The position numbers and the translations under genes are program-made. Under the pieces are notes generated by a model, which made no database searches, was not told the origin of the DNA, and was given only the letters and a program-made list of their open reading frames with translations. Positions 1 through 10,508 of a stretch of DNA of 64,000 bases are shown piece by piece; within the stretch, counting starts at the first letter, position 1; each line of letters begins with the position of its first letter. Where the stretch lies: the NCBI RefSeq assembly GCF_000275845.1, contig NW_006766889.1, positions 263,871-327,870 of the forward strand, written 5' to 3'. The DNA is from Dichomitus squalens LYAD-421 SS1 (Eukaryota > Basidiomycota > Agaricomycetes > Polyporales > Polyporaceae).

Positions 1-128
1 TCGGGGTGGAGGAGAGCTACAGCTGTTCGTGCAGGGTGTCAGAGCGGCGAAGACAGCGAGTCCTCTATCAAAGAGGGACTAGGCCTGGACGGCCGAAGTG
101 GGAAGAAAGAGTCGGGTCGACGTGCCCC

Positions 129-1121
129 TCAGTAGGGGCTACCAGCGGACATCAGTCGTCTCCGACGCCGAGACTTGACCGGCGTATCGGGGAATGGCGT
201 AAGAGGAAGCACGGCGATTTGCGAGAGCGAATACCGACTCTTCGCAGCCAGAGGCGATGCCGGAGTGAACGCCTCGCGATCCCGAGTCCTGTTCATACGA
301 GGCGTCTGCGGGGGGACCGCCGGCTGGTTGACCAGAGTCCAGTAAAAGTGGGTCATAGGGTGCGCATAGACAAGGGGAGCGGGCAGAACCTCCTCCATCT
401 GCTCCTCGAGCGGAGCGGGGATCACGTCCTCCATAGCATCCTCCAGCGGGGCCACAACGATATCCTCCATACACTCCTCCAGAGGAGCAGGCAAAATCTC
501 CTCCATGGCCTCCTCGAGAGGAGCAGGCATGATATCCTCCATCGGGCCCTGTCCGTTCTTTAAACCAGTCTGGAGCTTCGACGACGCCGTGAACTCATCC
601 TGTCGCCGAATCCGAAGTTGGGCCATCGCCTGAGAAATCGAGAGCGAAGGAGACTGCTGAGCGATAGTCCGGTGAGGAACCCGGTGCGGCCTGTACGATG
701 GAGCGGCGCTGCCAGTGGACACAGCATTGCCCTTCCCATACTCTCCCCCAGCTGCCTTCACCGTCTCACGACCACACACGACCTTCTTGAACGCCTTCCG
801 CGACTCCTCGAGATCCTGTACAACACATCACATCACCGTCTGACCCGAGTCCCAACGTGCGGGCGGAAGGGTACACACCTTGACAATACCACCCTCTGCA
901 CGGATGGCCCGCATCCGCGTCTGACATCATCCCAACAGTAAGCAAGCATGGCCACGACGTATGCTGTATGGCGGACGTACGTGGTTGATAGTCTCGGCGT
1001 TGTCCCTGGGTGGCTGACGGAACGAGGCGAAAGGGTGGAGGACACGAGGGATGGGCAGGTGAGGGACATGGATGGTGCGGGAGATGGAGAGGGACTTGAA
1101 CAACTCGCGTAGACCGAACAT
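129..1121 (-). CDS. Hypothetical protein with five 12-residue acidic repeats
   Basis: I do not recognise the family. Three exons join cleanly in phase (1121-981, 920-879, 815-129), with donors gtacgt and gtgtgt and acceptors gtcag and tacag, giving 289 residues. The start is the ATG of MFGLRELFKSL at 1121. The first 47 residues are basic and serine-rich with almost no acidic residues apart from the start, which could be a mitochondrial targeting sequence, but this is a guess. The middle (about residues 62-90) is charged and helical. Residues about 150-205 hold five 12-residue copies of the pattern MED(I/V)xPAPLEEx. The C-terminus is proline- and serine-rich and ends with a run of five arginines (KSRRRRRLM). 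The repeats look like amphipathic acidic segments that could bind a partner. Function unknown; the gene structure is well supported by phase and splice sites. Confidence 0.6.
372..542 (-). repeat. 36-bp coding minisatellite, about 4.75 copies
   Basis: Tandem 36-bp units inside the coding exon of the 129-1121 gene. Each encodes 12 residues beginning Met-Glu-(Asp/Glu) and ending Pro/Val-Ala-Pro-Leu-Glu-(Glu/Asp)-x. Units differ by several substitutions but keep length and frame, so the array is selected at protein level or expanded in whole units. Confidence 0.85.
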
Positions 1122-1297
1122 GATGGGGGTGATGTATGTATGTGTGTTGTGGATGTGTTGAGGTTGAGGTTGAAGTGGAGAGTGAGGATGTGGATATCGG
1201 CGAGCTTGCGACGAAGGTGTGGAACGAAGATGATGGTAGTAGGTGAGGACGAGATGGCTGCGTACGAGGCGGTTTATATGCCATCCCGGAGAGGAGG

Positions 1298-1464
1298 AGG
1301 CTGGCAGACCGGGAGCGATCTCGGTCGCGTTGAGACTGTCAACCTCCACCGGTGGTCAGCCTACCTTCACAGCGTCGATCGATCGCACACAGCTCGGCCG
1401 CCAAGACTCGTTGGCCGTGTACCAGCACAGAACGGGTCTCGTACAATCAATGGTTGATGTTCGA
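1298..1464. repeat. Diverged direct repeat, copy A
   Basis: The first about 52 bases differ from copy B at only about five positions by eye. The block then continues with substitutions and small indels and ends in the same tggttgatgttcga as copy B. Start-to-start spacing is about 263 bp. No transposase or terminal inverted repeat is visible. Confidence 0.75.
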
Positions 1465-1560
1465 GTCCAGGATTGGGGTGATAAATTGCTGCCAAGCTCC
1501 GGGTACTTTGTCCCGCTCTCCGTTTATTTGCACGTCCACGTCCACAAGGGGGAGAAGCAG

Positions 1561-1719
1561 AGGCTGACAGACCGGCAGCGATCTCGGTCACGTCGAGTCT
1601 GTCAACCTCCACCAATGTTCAACTCACCTTCACAATGTCGATCAATTGCGGCCACCTGTCGGCCGACGAGGCTCTTCGGCCGCGTACCAGTATAGAACGG
1701 ACCGTTGGTTGATGTTCGA
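1561..1719. repeat. Diverged direct repeat, copy B
   Basis: Partner of 1298-1464. It shares the segments cagcgatctcggtc, gtcaacctccacc, ccttcaca, gtaccag and tggttgatgttcga in the same order. Copy A to copy B are separated by about 96 bp of unrelated sequence. Confidence 0.75.
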
Positions 1720-2205
1720 CCCCGTCATTGTCGTGTGGTACTGATTCCACAATCCAACCAGCGTGACCCTCGCTGAACACGTCAGCCCGCATCTGCCGAA
1801 CCTCGCAAGCTTAGTGTACAAGCACGCAGATGTGCCAATATGTTGAATCTAGTTGAGAGTTGTCTGTCAGCCTCGTCAAACTCTTCGGGTCTACTTACTG
1901 AAGGGGAGGGGAGGGGGGACTCTTCGTGTATACTACCCCACGGGCAAACGTGGATACCACGTTGGTCTGTGACGCGAACTGCAACGCTCAGCAACGTGCT
2001 GGCGTGTCCAGAGTCGACCAAGGGAGTCCTACACGCATTGACAGTCCAGAGCAACAGAGCAAAATCTAAAGTTCGACCGCACAAACAGTTAGTTACATGC
2101 AATGATGAGCGAGTCCCATGTGCAACATGTGCATGTGTGCAACGCGTCCCATATTATCTGCAGAGTCTAAGCGTAGCACGCTCAGTTTTCCGGGGACTGT
2201 GTACC

Positions 2206-3307
2206 CTACTTGGAATCCTCAGCCGCCTGCTTAGGAGCCTTCTCGGACTGCACATACATATTCAATCAGTTTGTCGTAAGAATGCGGTAAACTCTAACTG
2301 GAGACGCACTTGAGCCTGTTGACGGGCCTCCCCAATGTCAGTAGGCTGGTCACCCCCCTTCGACTGGGGATCCTTCGCCTGGCTAGAGGGCTTGTCCTCT
2401 GCGGGCTGCTCCCCGCTACTTGCTTGACGAGCTTCCTCGCGCTCGGCATCCTCGGGGATGTTGGCTTTCTGCTCTCCGCGAATCCCATCGTAGAAACGTC
2501 AGTCGCACGCGGGTCGACGCGTCAGTCACGTGCCCTCGACACAAGCATACGAGAAACGTTCACGCACGAAGGCCTTGTCGAAGGAGTCCTTGATCTCCTC
2601 AGAAGACGCGGTGTTGCCCTCGTCGTCGGTGATAGCAGGCGCACCGTGCACCTTGCCATCCTCGGACGCGGCGGAGTCCTGCAGGGGACGGCGTGAAACC
2701 GTGGGTCAGCGACGGAACGTCACGGAACCGCACGAGCTGTCCAGACTTACGGCCTCGGCCTCCTCAGTCGCCGGCGCATCCTTGGGCGAGTCGGTAGCCT
2801 GGTGGGACGTGTTAAACAAAGCGCACAGAATGGGAGCGAATGTATTTTGAGTAGACATACGATGGCCTGGTCTTCTGCCTGCTGGACGTCCGACGCACCC
2901 TTCGCGGAGGTAGGCTCGGGGTCGGCATGTTGCGCTGAATGCGGATGGGTGTGAGATTCGGCAGCATGAGATGACTTCTTCCCAGATCCGATGAGGAGGT
3001 ATGCGATCTGTTACGTTTCGTTGCTGAGTGCCGCGTCCACAACCCAGTCGTTATGACGTAGTACGCACGATGGGCCCGAACACAAGTGCAGAACCGATCT
3101 AAGACACAAACCGAGGCTCAGCGAGGTGCACGCAAGTGCAGAAGTAGGACGCACCTGCCAAGCCGTGTCACTGCTCTCCTTCGCAGCGTGTCCCGCGTTT
3201 GTCGTGGCGAAGCGGCAGGCAGCGGGGGCAGTCGGACGCGCAGAGACGCGTGCGGCAGGACGAACAGATTGGAAGAGGCCGCGGCGGGCTAAGCGGGAGG
3301 CCATCAT
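2206..3307 (-). CDS. Small mitochondrial single-pass membrane protein
   Basis: Seven exons join to a 230-residue protein starting MMASRLARRGLFQSVRPAAR at 3307. Residues 1-36 are rich in Arg, Ala and Ser with almost no acids, ending CRFATT, a typical mitochondrial presequence. After KESSDTAWQ a single hydrophobic segment (IGSALVFGPIIAYLLIG, about residues 52-68) is built from two exons, followed by a long hydrophilic, Glu/Asp/Lys-rich tail to the end (QAAEDSK then TAG at 2206-2208). The layout (presequence, SSDTxW motif, one membrane span, charged tail) matches a conserved but unnamed fungal mitochondrial family I have seen in gene predictions; role unknown. Introns are GT-AG, with acceptors such as ttag, acag, ccag and gcag. 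It probably sits in the inner membrane, an inference from presequence plus span. Confidence 0.7.
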
Positions 3308-3519
3308 CGTCAAACAGTGAAGAAGACGACGGGATGAGAACGCGAAGTAGTTGGTGTTGAGAAGGACGAAGGGAAACCGGGCTCGGGACTCGGGTCAGCT
3401 CGACGTCTTCGGCGCTCGCTGGCCACCAGGAGCGCTTCGGACGTCCACGGCACACATCAATGACGTTATATTCATCGTGATGGTGCTCCTCATATCATGA
3501 CCCAGCCCCAATCTGTTGG

Positions 3520-3612
3520 GCCCGCCTAGCTCAATCGGATAGAGCGTGAGACTTTTACGGCCTCCTAGGCGCGTTGATCTCAAGGCTGCGGGTTCGACCC
3601 CCGCGGTGGGCT
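3520..3612 (+). tRNA. tRNA-Lys (anticodon UUU) with 19-nt intron
   Basis: All arms fold: acceptor GCCCGCC/GGTGGGC with one G-U, D stem GCTC/GAGC, anticodon stem TGAGA/TCTCA, T stem GCGGG/CCCGC with loop TTCGACC. The anticodon loop reads C-T-TTT-A, then a 19-nt intron (3558-3576) at the canonical position one base after the anticodon, then A, giving anticodon UUU for lysine. Internal boxes A (tagctcaatcgg) and B (ggttcgacccc) are present. CCA is not encoded, as expected in eukaryotes. No T-run terminator follows directly; the 3' flank is AT-rich (tatatatac). Confidence 0.9.
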
Positions 3613-3992
3613 ATATATACTCCACAGCATTTTTATGCACATTCGCAGACTGTCCTCCTACGAACACCACCTGTCCAGGCTGTTTTGTTGAGAAGGAGTT
3701 ACCCGTCGCCGAAGATGTCGTATGTGCCTTGATAGTGCTATCATTTTAAGCATCGTTGCTTCCCCGATCATCTCCGTCAGTGTGATGTGCCCACTGCTGT
3801 GCTGCTTAGGGACATGACACCGGAGCCTTCTGTGAGACGTTCGGGTTCAAATTTGTTTCGAACGTGAGGCCTGAGCCATGCACTGACTGGGCTATGGTCA
3901 TGAAAAATAGTCTTTGTGAATATCACCCAAGGTCGCATGTCCAACGCCACAAAAGCTGGCTAATGTATCAGCCCACCAGCCGGAAATCCGAA
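3613..3992. other. Intergenic, nothing recognised
   Basis: About 380 bp between the tRNA gene and the 3' end of the aldo-keto reductase locus. I see no gene, repeat or second tRNA here. Confidence 0.5.
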
Positions 3993-5474
3993 TTATCCCC
4001 AGAGGTGGAATGTCTTCTCCACCAAGTCAACGTAACGGCCTCCTTCGACAGGCGTCTTGGCAAGGATTTCGTCGATCTCGGCAAGCTCGGCGTCGGTAAG
4101 CTCGATGTCGTCCGCCGCGATGTTCTCCAGATTACGCTTCTTGTTGCTAAAGAGCCGATTCACTAAGTTCTACGTCGGGACACTGAGAATCACGGGACTC
4201 ACGAAGACCCCGGGATAGGGATGACGTGCGGCCCGTGCGAGATGACCCAAGCAAGGGCAAGCTGGCCGGGCGTGACGCCCTTCCTCTCTGCAATCGACTT
4301 GGCAGAATCGACGAGAGCGTAATTATGCTTGGAGTTCTCCTCCTCGAACCGCGTCAGGTGCCGACGCACGTCGCCGGCTATATGCAGTGCTAGTGAGATC
4401 CGCGAAGAAACCTATGATTCAACGGTCGCATACGGTGCAGATCTTGCGGGCTCTTGATAGTACCGGCCAAGAAGCCTCGACCGAGAGGCGAGTAAGCGAC
4501 GACCGAGACACCGAGTTCCTTCGCCACCTCAACGGCTGCAATCCAGGAGGTCACTTGACGCACGAGATGCACGAGATGCACGAGATACGCTCGCTCAAAT
4601 ACGTACCCTTCTTAGTCTCGTCCTCGTACGAAAATAAGCTGACTTCGATCTCGACAGACGTAATCGGATAGACGGCGTGAGCCGTCCTGAGGGTCGTCGC
4701 GTTGCACTCGGAAAGCCCGATGTGCTGGAAGTGGCCCTCGTTCTTCAGCTCAACGAGAGTCTTGATATCGTCCTGGATTGGAACCTTCGGCGGCACGCGG
4801 GCAGGCTTGAACAGATCCATCTTATTGACGCCGCTCAGCTTCTCGTTGATGAAGGTCACGCTGCGCCTGAGGTTCTCGGGACTGGTCGAGGTCGTAAGTA
4901 GGAGTGCAGTGTACCCACGGCGTCTGCAAGGCGATACTCACGAGCCGTCCGGGACCAGAGTTCCAGCAACAACAGCTCCCTGCGAGGGAGGCAGGTCAGT
5001 GCTTCTCTAGAGAGGGAGCGGCAGCGGAGACGGACTGACCATCAGGAAGGTCTTATCAACATAGTCGGGATACTGGCTGTAGAACCGAGAGAGCAGCTCG
5101 AGGTTCGCAGGCGACGCGTTGTGACCGTAAAATTCGCCTGATACGACGTGAGCATGTCGATTGTACCAGACCGCTTAAGTATACTTACCGCTGTTCAACA
5201 CCATCTTCACCCCAGGGGGCATGGCATCGAAGCCGGCTTGATGGCCTCGAAGTCTCCTCGTCGGGAAGGGGATAGTTCGGGTCCCTCCATCTGGGACAAA
5301 TCGTCAGCGATTGCGGTATGAAGGGGCCGCACGCACGTCATCATCAAGAGCCCGTGCTATGCGGTTACTAGACGTCAGGCGCATTGCGTGTACAACCGTT
5401 ACTTCATAGCGAACACTCACAGCGACCTTACCCACGGTGACATTGGCAGCGGTCTCGCCGAGCTTGGCAGTATT
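3993..5474 (-). pseudogene. Aldo-keto reductase (pyridoxal reductase-like), frameshifted
   Basis: Spliced segments match the AKR8/pyridoxal reductase family end to end: [95 protein letters not shown], and the C-terminus EGGRYVDLVEKTFHLWG with TAA at 3993-3995. Such enzymes reduce pyridoxal or related aldehydes with NADPH in the cytosol. Two 1-bp deletions relative to the family lie in one exon at about 5252 (GAG GAG AC TTC GAG) and about 5238 (ATC AAG CC GGC TTC). No intron removes either, and the intervening frame ends in a stop. The first exon has no in-frame ATG before an upstream stop; AAT ACT GCC AAG stands where a start such as ATG ACT GCC AAG would be expected. Other introns still splice in phase. 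Most likely a young pseudogene; a shortened product starting at the Met of MPPGVKMVLNSGEFYG is possible but would lose the N-terminal strands. Confidence 0.7.
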
Positions 5475-6369
5475 GATGATTGGATTATAGATTGTTGCGT
5501 GAAGACGGCTGAGAGTATCGGAATGTTAGCGAGGTTAGAGCCGCTGACAGGCCAGATGCTATATACGCAATCACTGGGCCGCTAGAGTCGGAGACACCAG
5601 CAACATACTACCATCCTCAACATAGCACGTGAACACTAGCTCTCATGCTCACTAATCAACAAAGACAGAGGTTCCTGCAGAGTCCCGCTCCACTAGCCAT
5701 GGGAAAAATGACGAGGATGTTTTGATGCCGCAAGGACGCGTCTGCACTGCGTCGTCAGGTGGCTGTTTGGCACAGATCGTCGCTGTCTCGTAAGATTATG
5801 CTATATGCTGACTGGTTTAGTGATGACTTCGGGAGTGAGAGTGGGTAACCTTGTGATCAATCGCTGTAGTATTGTCAGTACTAGTACTTACTAGACTCCG
5901 TGAGCAGCACCTGAACATTCCGAAGCGACCGGGGCCGGGTGTGTCGGGTAGCCATCCTAGCCAGGTGGGGTGACCGGGTAGAATTTCTGGTCAGGACCTA
6001 GGCTCCTTTCTACCACACGCTTCGAGTTGAGGTGCGATTCACTGGAGTGGCCTGCATTCCGAAACCGGTAGTACGCAACGACGCCAGATCACGTGTTTCA
6101 CACTCTCAATCAAGTAGATAGCAGCGTCCCGAAGATCGGACGCTTGATCTGATTCCACCTGGTAGGACTCTGCTACGGGGTGATTCGCAAGTTAACCTTC
6201 ATGCGGCGGCCGCAAACTATGTCGAAGAGAACAACCAGTGCACTCAGAGTATTTGAATGGTTTTGTGAAGAATTCTGGGTGGTTGTAGCGAACCCAAGCG
6301 CATACAACAGGGTATCCCCCACACGCCTCCAGGGCGTGGGCTTTTCGTTCACCCAGTTCAAACCCCTCC
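5475..6369. other. Intergenic, nothing recognised
   Basis: About 900 bp between the AKR remnant and the HAD locus. I see only a short palindrome near 5878-5890 (agtactagtact) and no plausible spliced gene on either strand. Confidence 0.5.
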
Positions 6370-7348
6370 TTACTGCCTCTCCGAAACGACAAGATTGAGC
6401 CCATCCCTATCAACAACGGTGCGCACCTGCTCCATCGTGTCTACGATGAAGTGCGCACCGCAGTTCTCGATTTTCGACCTCTCGTGGCTCGTGAACACGG
6501 AGATGACCGTCTCATCAGAGGCGACACCGGCACGGATACCGGACGGCGAGCCCTCGAGGACGATGCAACGCTCCGCATCGAACCTGAGCTCCTTCGCGGC
6601 GAGGAGGAACGGGTCGGGTGCAGGCTTCCCGGCCTTAAGACGCTTGTCGTCAGTGTTGATGATCTCCTTGGGAGGTGTGATACCGACGCGCGTCATATAG
6701 CCGTAAGCTGCAACGAAGAGCTGTGTGTCAACAGCTGTATGCGGAAGGAGCATCGTGTTGGGGCTCACCAAAAGTCTTTGCACCCGAGGTGGCAACGGCG
6801 TAACGATCCTCAGGGATCGAGTCCATGAGCTTCTTTACGCCAGGGAGGATGCGCACCGAGCGGTCGACGGCCGCGGCCTCGACCTGCCACGCCTCGAACA
6901 GGTGCTTCTGCTCGAGCTCCATCCTCCGATCAATCATGGACTCGTCGTCCTCGTACGTCGCGCCTTATGTCGTGATGAGCGCAAGGCGGTTGGTGACGCA
7001 ACGGACGAAGGACGGGCGGTGAGTGTAATCTGTCGTGGAGGGCAAGGACAAACGCGGACGCCTGAACCTCGACGTCCATCTCGTGCACCTTGATATGCGG
7101 CTTGAACTGGGCGAGGTTGTCCATGGCGCGCTTGCCGTGGGTGGCAGGGATGACATACGCCGGGTCCTGCCCAAGGTCCTCGGCGACCTTGCCTTATGCC
7201 GCCTCGACAGCGGCGATGGATTCTGTCAACCTACCGTCCTGATGCACAAGACAGTAAGTACAGACCTTTGAGGAGCATAAAGGTATGAACCTACCATATC
7301 GAAGAGAATGGCGTCGGCGACGAAGGTGGTCTCCATGTTGTAAGACAT
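6370..7348 (-). pseudogene. HAD-superfamily phosphatase (GPP/DOG-like) with in-frame stop
   Basis: The protein starts MSYNMETTFVADAILFDM at 7348; after an intron it continues DGRLTESIAAVEAA, giving the HAD nucleophile motif DxDG. Later segments fit subfamily-I HAD phosphatases such as glycerol-3-phosphate or 2-deoxyglucose-6-phosphate phosphatases: GQDPAYVIPATHGKRAMDNL, VDRSVRILPGVKKLMDSIP, DRYAVATSGAKT (motif II Ser/Thr), LKAGKPAPDPFLLAAKEL (motif III Lys) and EGSPSGIRAGVAS. Family members usually read FEDSPSG, so LEGSPSG has lost the first acidic residue of motif IV. A TAA at 7194-7196 interrupts EAA-stop-GKVAEDLG, where relatives have Trp or Tyr. A second TAA at 6965-6967 may lie inside an intron, because the exon boundaries near 6960-7045 are unclear. 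Probably a pseudogene. Alternative: a 42-nt gtaggt...cataag segment is removed as a new intron, which would also delete conserved cap-linker residues. Confidence 0.6.
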
Positions 7349-8657
7349 CTTTGATATGTTTGTAGTCGATAGTGAATGGTAGTATGCTTGGAGGTATGAT
7401 GGGATGCGAATATTTGGTAAAACCTTCGCCACGAAAACGGGTCCCTTGATACCTGTAGGAGGAGGGGAGGGTGGATGTTGGACTTGGAATAATTTGGCGA
7501 GAAGTCGACTCAACACTAGTATGCGTCCTGAATCCAACGTGAGGTCTCGGTGGTATGAGCATCACGTTGTGAGCCGCAATCTGATTGTCGGGAGTCAGCC
7601 GTCCGCAGCGGATAGAAGGTGGGCGGGCAAGCCGCTCTGCCTGCGAATATCCTCTGAGTTCAGCAGCATACTTGATCGGCATTCGCAGAAGAGACCAGCA
7701 CTAGGCAGCAGAATCAAGCCCAGTCGCCAATTAGCCCGATGTCGGACAAACAAAGTATTTCTCGATAGCAAGCAAAGGTACCAAGAGGCATCAGCCGTAG
7801 TGTTCGTGTCGACGTAGTCCAGCATGGTTCAAGACAAGACTGGCCTGCGGCGAGGGCAGAGCGCACTTCATTTGCGTGCAAGGCGAGGAACGATCCGGGA
7901 ATTTGCAGCTGTTTTCAGAACGAATGACCCTTGCACGACTTTTTACACACAGCTGGACTTCGAAATGGGCGGCCCGAGCCAAGGTTCAGCGGGACATCCG
8001 AAGTCCGAGTCCAGGCTAAGCTCGGCATGGCCTCATCCAGACATCGAAGGGGTGCGGCTAATGTGCTGAGTTACCTCGGTACTTAGATCCCATGGTCCGA
8101 CAGTGTGCATAAAAAGCCGCGCAGGGGCCTATCGTTTCGAAAACAGCTGTAAGCACCTTCGTCGTCGCACGATAAGTCGTCATAGTGATAAGTGACGCCG
8201 ACAGACCTAGAGAGCGAGGACCAAATTGACGGCATGGACGTCGACGAGCCACTCGAGTGGGAGAACAAAGATCTCCAGTCCCAGCGGTGCAGAGAGACAT
8301 TAGCCGTGTATCAGTGACAGCTACAGAGGGAGTCGAATTGGATCTGGCGCTAGTGACACAGCGTCTCATAATTCAAGCTACCCTCGCTCTACATAAAAAT
8401 CGCTCCTCAACGAAGCGTGCAGTAGAAGGAGACTGGTCTCGGTGGGCTCTACCCTATAGCCAAACCTGCGTCGGTAACATAGCATGTACGACATTGGTTT
8501 TGCAGGACCACTTCGCTCGTTTGATGGCGAGATTTGTCAGCATCAGATACTCCTTTGGGAGTACTGTTACTTCAATAGAGATCGTCCTTTGCGGGAGTCG
8601 GCAGCTAGCGTCGTTCTGCCTCGTCTCTTACTACCTAGATCCGCCAGCACCTAGCAT
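7349..8657. other. Intergenic region with an inverted repeat
   Basis: About 1.3 kb between the divergent HAD and homeodomain-like genes. No gene is supported. It contains the 48-bp inverted repeat pair at 7906-7953 and 8101-8149. Confidence 0.5.
7906..8149. repeat. Inverted repeat, 48-bp arms, about 147-bp loop
   Basis: The left arm 7906-7953 (begins cagctgttttc, contains gactttttaca) matches the reverse complement of 8101-8149 (begins cagctgttttc, contains ggctttttatg) at roughly 80% by eye. No coding capacity is seen between the arms. The arms may be the ends of an old miniature inverted-repeat element, or a chance foldback preserved as a cruciform. Confidence 0.6.
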
Positions 8658-9871
8658 ATGGACGGAGCGCAAAAATCTCCCCACCAGCGCCTCCAGCGGG
8701 GGCCCGCAGTGCGAGCGTCCAAAGACCAGCGCAAGCTGCTGCTGCTCGCATACGCAGCAGACCACACACTGGCGAAGGCTCGCCTGAATGCTCTCAGCGA
8801 GCAGACTAGTCTGTGAGTGCTGCACGCTCCTGTGGACATGCAAACCTTGGTCCGTCCCTGTGATCGATTCAATCCGTTGTTGCTCTCGTCCGCATAACCG
8901 GCGACTCTGAATAATCACTGTCTTGTCTTTTACAGGTCGCCTGAATGGATCTCTCGCTGGTTCGCGCGGCAGCGTAAGTCTGACAGGAAGCGGGCGGAGC
9001 AGGGATGCGTCGACCTCACTGTGAAGCGTGAGCAACTCGAAGAGGGCGTCGTTCCCATTCCTATGGACCCCGGGCCTGAGGCTACTGGTAGTGCCGCCGC
9101 CGTTCCTCCTGGTCCCCAAAAGCCTTGCAAGAGAAAGAAGAAGTTGGTCAAGAAGGAAGCAGATCCAGAGGCTCTCCCTCTCCCGGACCCTCCGTCTTCT
9201 CCTAGCTTGCGATGGTCTAGTCCTATGCTGCCCTCGTCGTCCCCGCCTCGGACTCCTCCACCGCATATAGCTGGTCCCTCTGAGCCCCGGGTCTATGGCG
9301 ACGTGTTTTCATCCCCGTCACATCCTCCGGTTGACGCATATAGCGCTGCTCACGACCCTCTGCTGGGTACTTCGGACGGGGGCCGTTCTGAGACCGCTAA
9401 AGGGAAAGACTTATCTGCCAGTAACCTGCACATGTTAGCTGGCTTCACTTCCCGCGCTCTCACTGGTGGCTCGTCTGTCTCGCATACTTCGCGCATCGCT
9501 GTCCTCGATCGCTCTGTTGGCCACGGTGGCCCGGGGAGCCTTTCCGACTCAGCGTCTGGCTCTAGCGGCGTTCGTACGCGTGACATGCACGGTGTCTGTC
9601 CTACTGCTTGCGGAGACGATCACGCAGTCGACGGGGACTCGTCTGATCGGTTGCTTGCAGTAAGCCCAACGCTACTGCGCGTGTCTTGTTGGCTCTGGCT
9701 GATGGGCTCTAGGATCGCGGCCGTTCCACCACACTGGCGGCCCACCTCGTAGCAGAGGACGGGCTGGAGGAGATGATGGAGGAGCTGCTGGCCGTCTTGG
9801 AGGCGGAGACGGACGTTGTCAGGATCGCGGTGCTGCTGTCACAGCTGCACCGCCTTGGACTGAGGTGGTAG
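8658..9871 (+). CDS. Divergent homeodomain-like protein 1
   Basis: Three exons (8658-8812, 8936-9659, 9713-9871) sum to exactly 345 codons plus stop. The starting ATG gives MDGAQKSPHQRLQRG. Residues about 24-70 form a helix-turn-helix fold: KDQRKLLLLAYAADHTLAKA (helix 1 and loop), LNALSEQTSL (helix 2), SPEWISRWFARQRKSDRKR (recognition helix 3 and basic tail). WF is the homeodomain 48-49 pair, but the usually invariant Asn51 is Arg. The rest is low-complexity: a basic patch CKRKKKLVKK (possible nuclear signal), Pro/Ser-rich stretches, and a last exon of strongly helical sequence (GLEEMMEELLAVLEAETD) that could dimerise. Intron 1 interrupts a Leu codon just before helix 3, exactly as in the 28818-30520 gene. 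Likely a nuclear regulator; DNA binding is uncertain given the changed residue. Confidence 0.65.
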
Positions 9872-10508
9872 TGGTGCATCCGTATCGTGTCGACTGGGAA
9901 GGGTAGCGCAGCACTTGACAGCAATTTATGGAGCGGACAGAGTGCTTTCGCAGCAGAAGAAATGCCACACTTCAAGTTTGTCGTTCGGGTCCCTGAAGTC
10001 GCGTCGGTGGCGGGGCGAACGCGGTACCGATCCTGCCAGTGTGGCGTTGAGAATGGAGGCAATATGTAACAGCATCTGCCAGCACCCGTCTGCCAGACCT
10101 TGTGTGCCTTCGGAGGAAAAAGCATCGTCTCTCGTCGCTGTGTTCGTAGACATGGACACATTGAAAGAACACACGGGACGCGCGGTGGATGCAATGTCGA
10201 TGTTGGACTTGAGCGTGAGAGCGGACGGCTGTGGGCGACAAACGCGGTGGCGTGAGCGGCTGAGAGACGCGTCGCGGTCGCGGTTGTGGCGTGCCTCGTG
10301 TTAGCCGGCCTTCTCGCTTCTCACGCGGCTGAGGATGTTCGACTCTAAGCGACGACGGACGCTGATGGGTTCAAGGTTCGACTCGACGACGGCCAGTCCT
10401 TGTCCTCCGTCCTCCACGTCCCCTCCTGGTCGACGTCCCCGTCCGACGCCTGTCTTTTCTTCTCTCTTCCCTTTGTACAACTAGTCCCTGCTTTCCCTTC
10501 TCGCCCCC
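9872..10508. other. Intergenic, likely kinase promoter
   Basis: About 640 bp with no supported gene. The last 100 bp before the kinase ATG is pyrimidine-rich (ctcttccctttgtacaa, tttcccttctcgccccc), a common pattern upstream of highly transcribed filamentous-fungal starts. Confidence 0.5.

Larger units (their letters stand above)
1122..2205. other. Intergenic region with a diverged direct repeat
   Basis: No supported gene lies between the repeat protein and the mitochondrial protein gene. It would serve as 5' flank of the first and 3' flank of the second. Its one clear structure is a pair of about 160-bp direct repeats (1298-1464 and 1561-1719), described separately. Confidence 0.6.

Noticed and set aside
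1440..1475. tRNA box B-like gttcgagtcc at the end of the direct repeat, suggesting a SINE
   Set aside because: No matching box A at the right spacing and no cloverleaf; copy B has lost the match.
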